Part shown: in pieces, positions 33,101-34,731 of the stretch
Layout: every line of letters starts with the position of its first letter
Position numbering within the stretch: position 1 is the first letter of the stretch
From: Verrucomicrobiales bacterium
GTDB lineage: Bacteria > Verrucomicrobiota > Verrucomicrobiia > Limisphaerales > UBA9464
Direction of reading: 5' to 3'
NCBI GenBank assembly: GCA_005793375.1
Contig: SXSK01000004.1
Coordinates: 1-34,731, forward strand
DNA length: 34,731 nt
Position numbers and translations under genes: made by a program
Notes under the pieces: model-generated
Told to the model about the DNA's origin: nothing
The model's database searches: none
Seen by the model: only the letters and a program-made list of their open reading frames with translations

Positions 33101-34731
33101 CTTGCGGTCCGCAACAGCAATCCGTTCGACAGTGAAAGTTGTCATGAGATTACTGTTCAATTTGGAGTTCCGATTGTCCGCTTGACCAACTGTGTGCCGT
33201 ACAAGGCCACGATCCGGAATGAGGGATTGATCAGCTTCTATTCCGTGATCGTTCCCGCCGATGCCATCGCCATGAATGTGTCGGTCACGAACATGAACGA
33301 AGATGTGAACTTGGTCATTCGCCGTGAACCGGGATTCCCGAGCCAATCGGTGAATGACTATTCGAGTGAAAACTCTGGGCTTACGGAAGAGCGCATCTCC
33401 CTTTCGACGGGTTCGCAGCCTGTGGCCCTGGAACCGGGCCTTTGGTACATTGGGGTGTATCCGGCCTCGACCAATCTCAATGTCCGCGATCTGACCTTCA
33501 CGCTGACGGCTTGCACGGCCGTGGGCGAGAAAACTCAACTTGTCGATGGGGTCTCGTTGATCAAAACCAACACCTTGAACGTCATTCAGTACTTCTGTGT
33601 GGATGTCACGGTGCCATCCCTGTCGCTAGAAGTCCTGGTGGAACCGTTGCAAGGCAACGTGGATGCGGTACTTGCATTTAATCGAGTCCCAGATGCTTCC
33701 TCCTACGATGCCATTAGTGCATCGTCCGGGTCGAATATCGAATCGTTCCTGGTGCGACGCGATGGGACACCTCCACTCCGGCTGACGACGGGTCGATGGT
33801 GGGTCGGTGTGTATCCTGTGGGAGCTGTCCCGGTCAGATACCGCATTAGCGCCACGATCGTGCCGGATGATGGATCGATTATTGATTTGTTTGAAGGGTT
33901 GCCCTTTGAGCGTCTTGGCGAAGCGTCGCCCGCCACCAACTACTATCGGTTTAGTGTCACAAGCGATACGGATGTCACGGGAGTTGGTTTTGATTTATTC
34001 AACCTGACGGGGAACGCCGATTTGTATGCTCGGCTTGGAGCACTACCGCGCCCGGACCGCCCATTTTTTGCCAGCACCAATCCTGGAACCCAAAGCGAGG
34101 CGATTAACTTGACCAAGACCGGGGTTCCTGGGGGAAGCCTCATTGGCGATTGGTATTTGGCGGTGGTGTTGCGGGATGCGGCGAGTTTAGATTACACGAT
34201 CATGGCGTCATTTCAGACGGCGCCGCCAGTGACGAATTCCATTATAGCAGTGATTCGTCCTGGCCTTCCGGGACAACCGCCCGTGATTTCGTTCAATAGT
34301 ATCCCGGGTGTTGAATATGCCATTGAATGTACGGATGTCTTGAACCCTGCGACTTGGTTGGAAGTCACGAAATTGACGGCGACGGCGACTACGACCGAAG
34401 TGTCTTTGCCAGTGGCAGCCGTTCAAGGCAACGCTCGGTTCTATCGCGTCGTGCAGCTGTCGGGATCTCCGCCGCCGCCACCGCCACCACCACCCATTGT
34501 GATCGATGCGAAGATCACTCTAGGTGCGCCCGGTCAACCGCCGAGCATTACCTTTAACAGCACGGTGGGAGTGAAGTATTCCATCGAGTGTTCGCCCGTG
34601 GTCCCAGCCGGCTCCTGGCTACAAGTGGTTGAGGTGACGGCTGAGGGATCGACCACGACGGTGACGTTGCCAGCGGCGGCCGTTCAGGCGGCCGTTCAAT
34701 TCTATCGCGTGGTGCAGTCCTCGGGTTCCCC
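27167..34731 (+). CDS. Giant secreted subtilisin-family (S8) protease with multiple beta-sandwich domains, 3' end cut by the window
   Basis: An open frame from ATG 27167 to the window edge, at least 2521 residues. It starts with a signal-anchor-like segment (LPLILATVAVLVLALV). A pro-domain follows around residues 138-215 (GLYIVQAHQ...ARIISYIPNNALLVRA). The protease domain has Asp319 (GLNDLGVD), His351 (AHGTHVAGI), Asn463 (SAGNEG) and Ser625 (GTSMAAP), so the triad is complete. After it come the S8-associated sandwich (LRATLVWTDPPGN, LVNDLDLII), a PPC-like domain (around 930-1045), a P-domain-like region (around 1085-1210), a P domain split by LamG- and DUF642-like sequence (1364-1875), four PPC-like repeats (about 1880-2350), and C-terminal repeats joined by nine prolines. 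It begins 63 bp after the PilX-like gene, so it is probably in the same unit. The stop codon lies beyond the window. Confidence 0.92.
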   Translation, partial: MRQKRLPLILATVAVLVLALVRSNRTSAPVSSAADGSAASRSANLLSQIPLLSTLPVAVRAMPASVQSSRIFPIVDASAGVPKFSDSKFPNRLRNTSATLDQLVHRDSAILLLHALMDTASAEPLAVPASLRSEGDPGLYIVQAHQALDGALRRTLQQSGARIISYIPNNALLVRADARVAAEVSNHELVSAVVPFEPYFKLDSGLLDQMLQPGTLPTELQVVATVSGDEIAVSSVEAIIGSALGRSRSPFGTLLTLQVTPESLTVLARHPDVTGIEVSRPRALANDLTGYLLGSVTDTNNTLSYLGLTGKGVVMGLNDLGVDFSHVAIRDALLPVDLSIQAILEGRGNAHGTHVAGILVGNGAGTILNQPQGSSTNATMRGRAPGAKLFVQPVDLNVGPTESDEYLQTNAVAKDVYISNNSWAYRGVLNYNSSSASFDAAVRDSLPGVTGAQPVIYVFSAGNEGSGDDIGTGGLEDTISAPSNAKNVITVGALESFRNLTNDVVTDTNGVIIAKNQIKTNAEPGTYTTNKIFTSRTDSAAQVAAYSSRGNVGVGTEGESGRFKPDVVAPGSFIVSARGKGFNLTNQLAPGSLEYEGWLELQNDLGGDAKDPNLVNRYRYETGTSMAAPAVSGILAQMQEYFEVIAKTNRPSPALARALLINGARPTSDSYAVDPHEVINYAGWGLASLPNSLPGTGVTNFNKPPAPLLFIEESYTNAIGTGQSKTWRVKFNKANTNTSSAVLRATLVWTDPPGNPAASVKLVNDLDLIITSKTTNAGVTSIYYGNDYLPNLNRTRARERAETAADPTAPPAENAEDPTKLDRINNVENITLEGLEDEYLISVVGRRVNVQSLGKDNPGQPTNEVTLQDWVLVISVEAPNPNGVIDEFQVAAAADQMPRFIPPVDMLTNGLPRLRERVGANGPRLDGVEGQLAQWHFYTFTNYSDATNANGIVYGSNVAFVIFGSPNLAVSRAFESDVDLYVTLDRNLTNLNPATVASTFRSVGRTGSELVLFTNAPNTNEIFYIGVKSEDQQAAEYNIVGLSSDQPFSRLDPDGRIRFPGFPLLQPIPDGEPRRPGRGIYMAIGAAPGELRNILVEQTWTHELFSDVLGNLDHDRQFAVLNNRHEFGNERGGTNRFRLYGDSFAGGSLPVYGRYVPGLQNIETFQTNSYVVDGPGSLNNFLGERMDGAWIFSSFDNAAGFGGRVNQLDIRVFPNDLLDGRFRRRRVLAGACELEVMNVPADVSRMRVIITNITPALPLNVLIRRAQVPDLVDVNNNDKTANFLPPGGEVSIGVRDIPPVVAGRYFVAVCNPNSVAIEYDIAILLERNLDARFTRVVTGGNLFTNRDLSLGTVLTNIDDSRRVTSVRVGVRIDQPQVSDLKVQLVNNNGRAVVAENRGLRQATQYGSDLVTSNFQHVAVTYDDGSAVLRLFYNGLKVAETVARGLVLPTNSSLHFGRDPSKLLIGTKVPLGMDDLGLWRRAISDNEVREIFDEGAFSRGKNLVDRSRLLTGHWRFDGRGDEGVSGYDAVMVGSFTTIPGQIGLAMRFTGEAEAIVDSSAVSSLNLAARGRSGFTIEGWIHPYEGVQDVVVAAFYDGKAASKALPALMVGPKNVDLKSPGPGALTAVFLNTNGALVTLSSAPGLVTPEGLFTNVIHAQFTDSTNSAFLPIKFVPPPFSGYISTNVRYLTNSFETTAAGNHPTNSLVDGWLVISNSVAVENDPAYAIHGNRYLRLQRGAIRRQLTTIPGQIYEVEFATRRSKGEAEVPEVELHVDGLLDRVIKGTAQWRTNFLSFRAFREQTELEFRPRPLGQSVPDMEIDNLQAIQASGTIAYLPEEPLLPLLGRPGTGDWRIELTDDRGGVSDAILRSWQLTFTFAPTNTPAVRLTNNLPYSSCATGPSLKNDALQYYYVDVPIEALAVTNILKRLSGSPVDLLYSSSGLPDGNQEDDVVLLRGGVGTEAYGLTTATPPLLRRGRRYYLAVRNSNPFDSESCHEITVQFGVPIVRLTNCVPYKATIRNEGLISFYSVIVPADAIAMNVSVTNMNEDVNLVIRREPGFPSQSVNDYSSENSGLTEERISLSTGSQPVALEPGLWYIGVYPASTNLNVRDLTFTLTACTAVGEKTQLVDGVSLIKTNTLNVIQYFCVDVTVPSLSLEVLVEPLQGNVDAVLAFNRVPDASSYDAISASSGSNIESFLVRRDGTPPLRLTTGRWWVGVYPVGAVPVRYRISATIVPDDGSIIDLFEGLPFERLGEASPATNYYRFSVTSDTDVTGVGFDLFNLTGNADLYARLGALPRPDRPFFASTNPGTQSEAINLTKTGVPGGSLIGDWYLAVVLRDAASLDYTIMASFQTAPPVTNSIIAVIRPGLPGQPPVISFNSIPGVEYAIECTDVLNPATWLEVTKLTATATTTEVSLPVAAVQGNARFYRVVQLSGSPPPPPPPPPIVIDAKITLGAPGQPPSITFNSTVGVKYSIECSPVVPAGSWLQVVEVTAEGSTTTVTLPAAAVQAAVQFYRVVQSSGS
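33024..33032 (+). repeat. Run of nine G within the protease gene
   Basis: A homopolymer of nine G lies in frame, encoding part of LLRGGVG. It is a candidate slippage site; as written the frame is open on both sides. Confidence 0.7.
34250..34731 (+). repeat. Tandem C-terminal domain repeats with a proline linker
   Basis: Two copies of an 88-codon unit (period 264 bp) are seen: PGLPGQPPVISFNSIPGVEY at the start and ARFYRVVQ at the end of the first; GAPGQPPSITFNSTVGVKYS and VQFYRVVQ in the second. Between them, codons 34469-34495 encode nine consecutive prolines. The second copy ends close to the window edge with SSGSP, resembling the start of the linker (SGSPPP), so further copies may follow. 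Confidence 0.75.

Noticed and set aside
32777-33538. Minus-strand open frame of 253 codons inside the protease gene
   Set aside because: Antisense to the PPC-like repeats of the protease frame, which is continuous and shows domain motifs; the antisense translation is rich in Arg, His and Gln with no motif.
34469-34495. CCG/CCA run as a possible CRISPR or microsatellite element
   Set aside because: It is in frame and encodes a proline linker between two protein repeats, with mixed proline codons.

Overview
The window looks like a chromosomal segment of a member of the Verrucomicrobiota. Three things point there: a 51-residue small basic protein of the type shared by Chlamydiae, Verrucomicrobia and Planctomycetes; a pseudopilin cassette ordered like the four-gene Verru_Chthon cassette (D-B-C-A); and very large secreted proteins rich in Thr-Asn, ending in a repeated domain closing in FYRV. 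Base composition is moderately GC-rich. No rRNA, tRNA, CRISPR array or insertion sequence was recognised by eye.

Left part (1-11052), mostly housekeeping. A plus-strand phospholipid-type acyltransferase converges on a minus-strand unit made of a small one-pass membrane protein, a NagA-like deacetylase and a decayed FemAB-family gene. A divergent 3-isopropylmalate dehydrogenase follows. It converges on a tightly coupled minus-strand unit (RsuA/RluB pseudouridine synthase, SH3-domain exported protein, FolD), joined by ATGA overlaps. Upstream of that unit lies the small basic protein gene. The tRNA methylthiotransferase MiaB and a multi-pass membrane protein run on the plus strand.

Middle part (11547-17487), the motor cluster of a type IV pilus or type II secretion-like machine: PilB-type ATPase, PilT, second PilB-type ATPase, PilC platform. 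A hairpin closes the cluster.

Right part (17615-34731). A BrnT-like toxin and CopG-type antitoxin pair, preceded by a candidate promoter and a double TGTA-NN-TACA site, runs directly into five prepilin-type proteins and a 1387-residue PilX-like protein. The last four of these genes are tightly spaced or overlapping. A giant subtilisin-family protease follows, at least 2521 residues long and cut by the window edge. It carries P-domain-like, LamG-like, DUF642-like and PPC-like modules. Its most striking feature is a LamG-like module whose two halves appear in swapped order inside a P domain.

A reasonable reading, which is inference, is that the motors and platform drive the pseudopilin assembly, the PilX-like giant forms its tip or minor subunit, and the giant protease is a neighbouring exported cargo or surface partner. 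No prepilin peptidase, secretin or alignment proteins (PilMNOPQ) are in the window.
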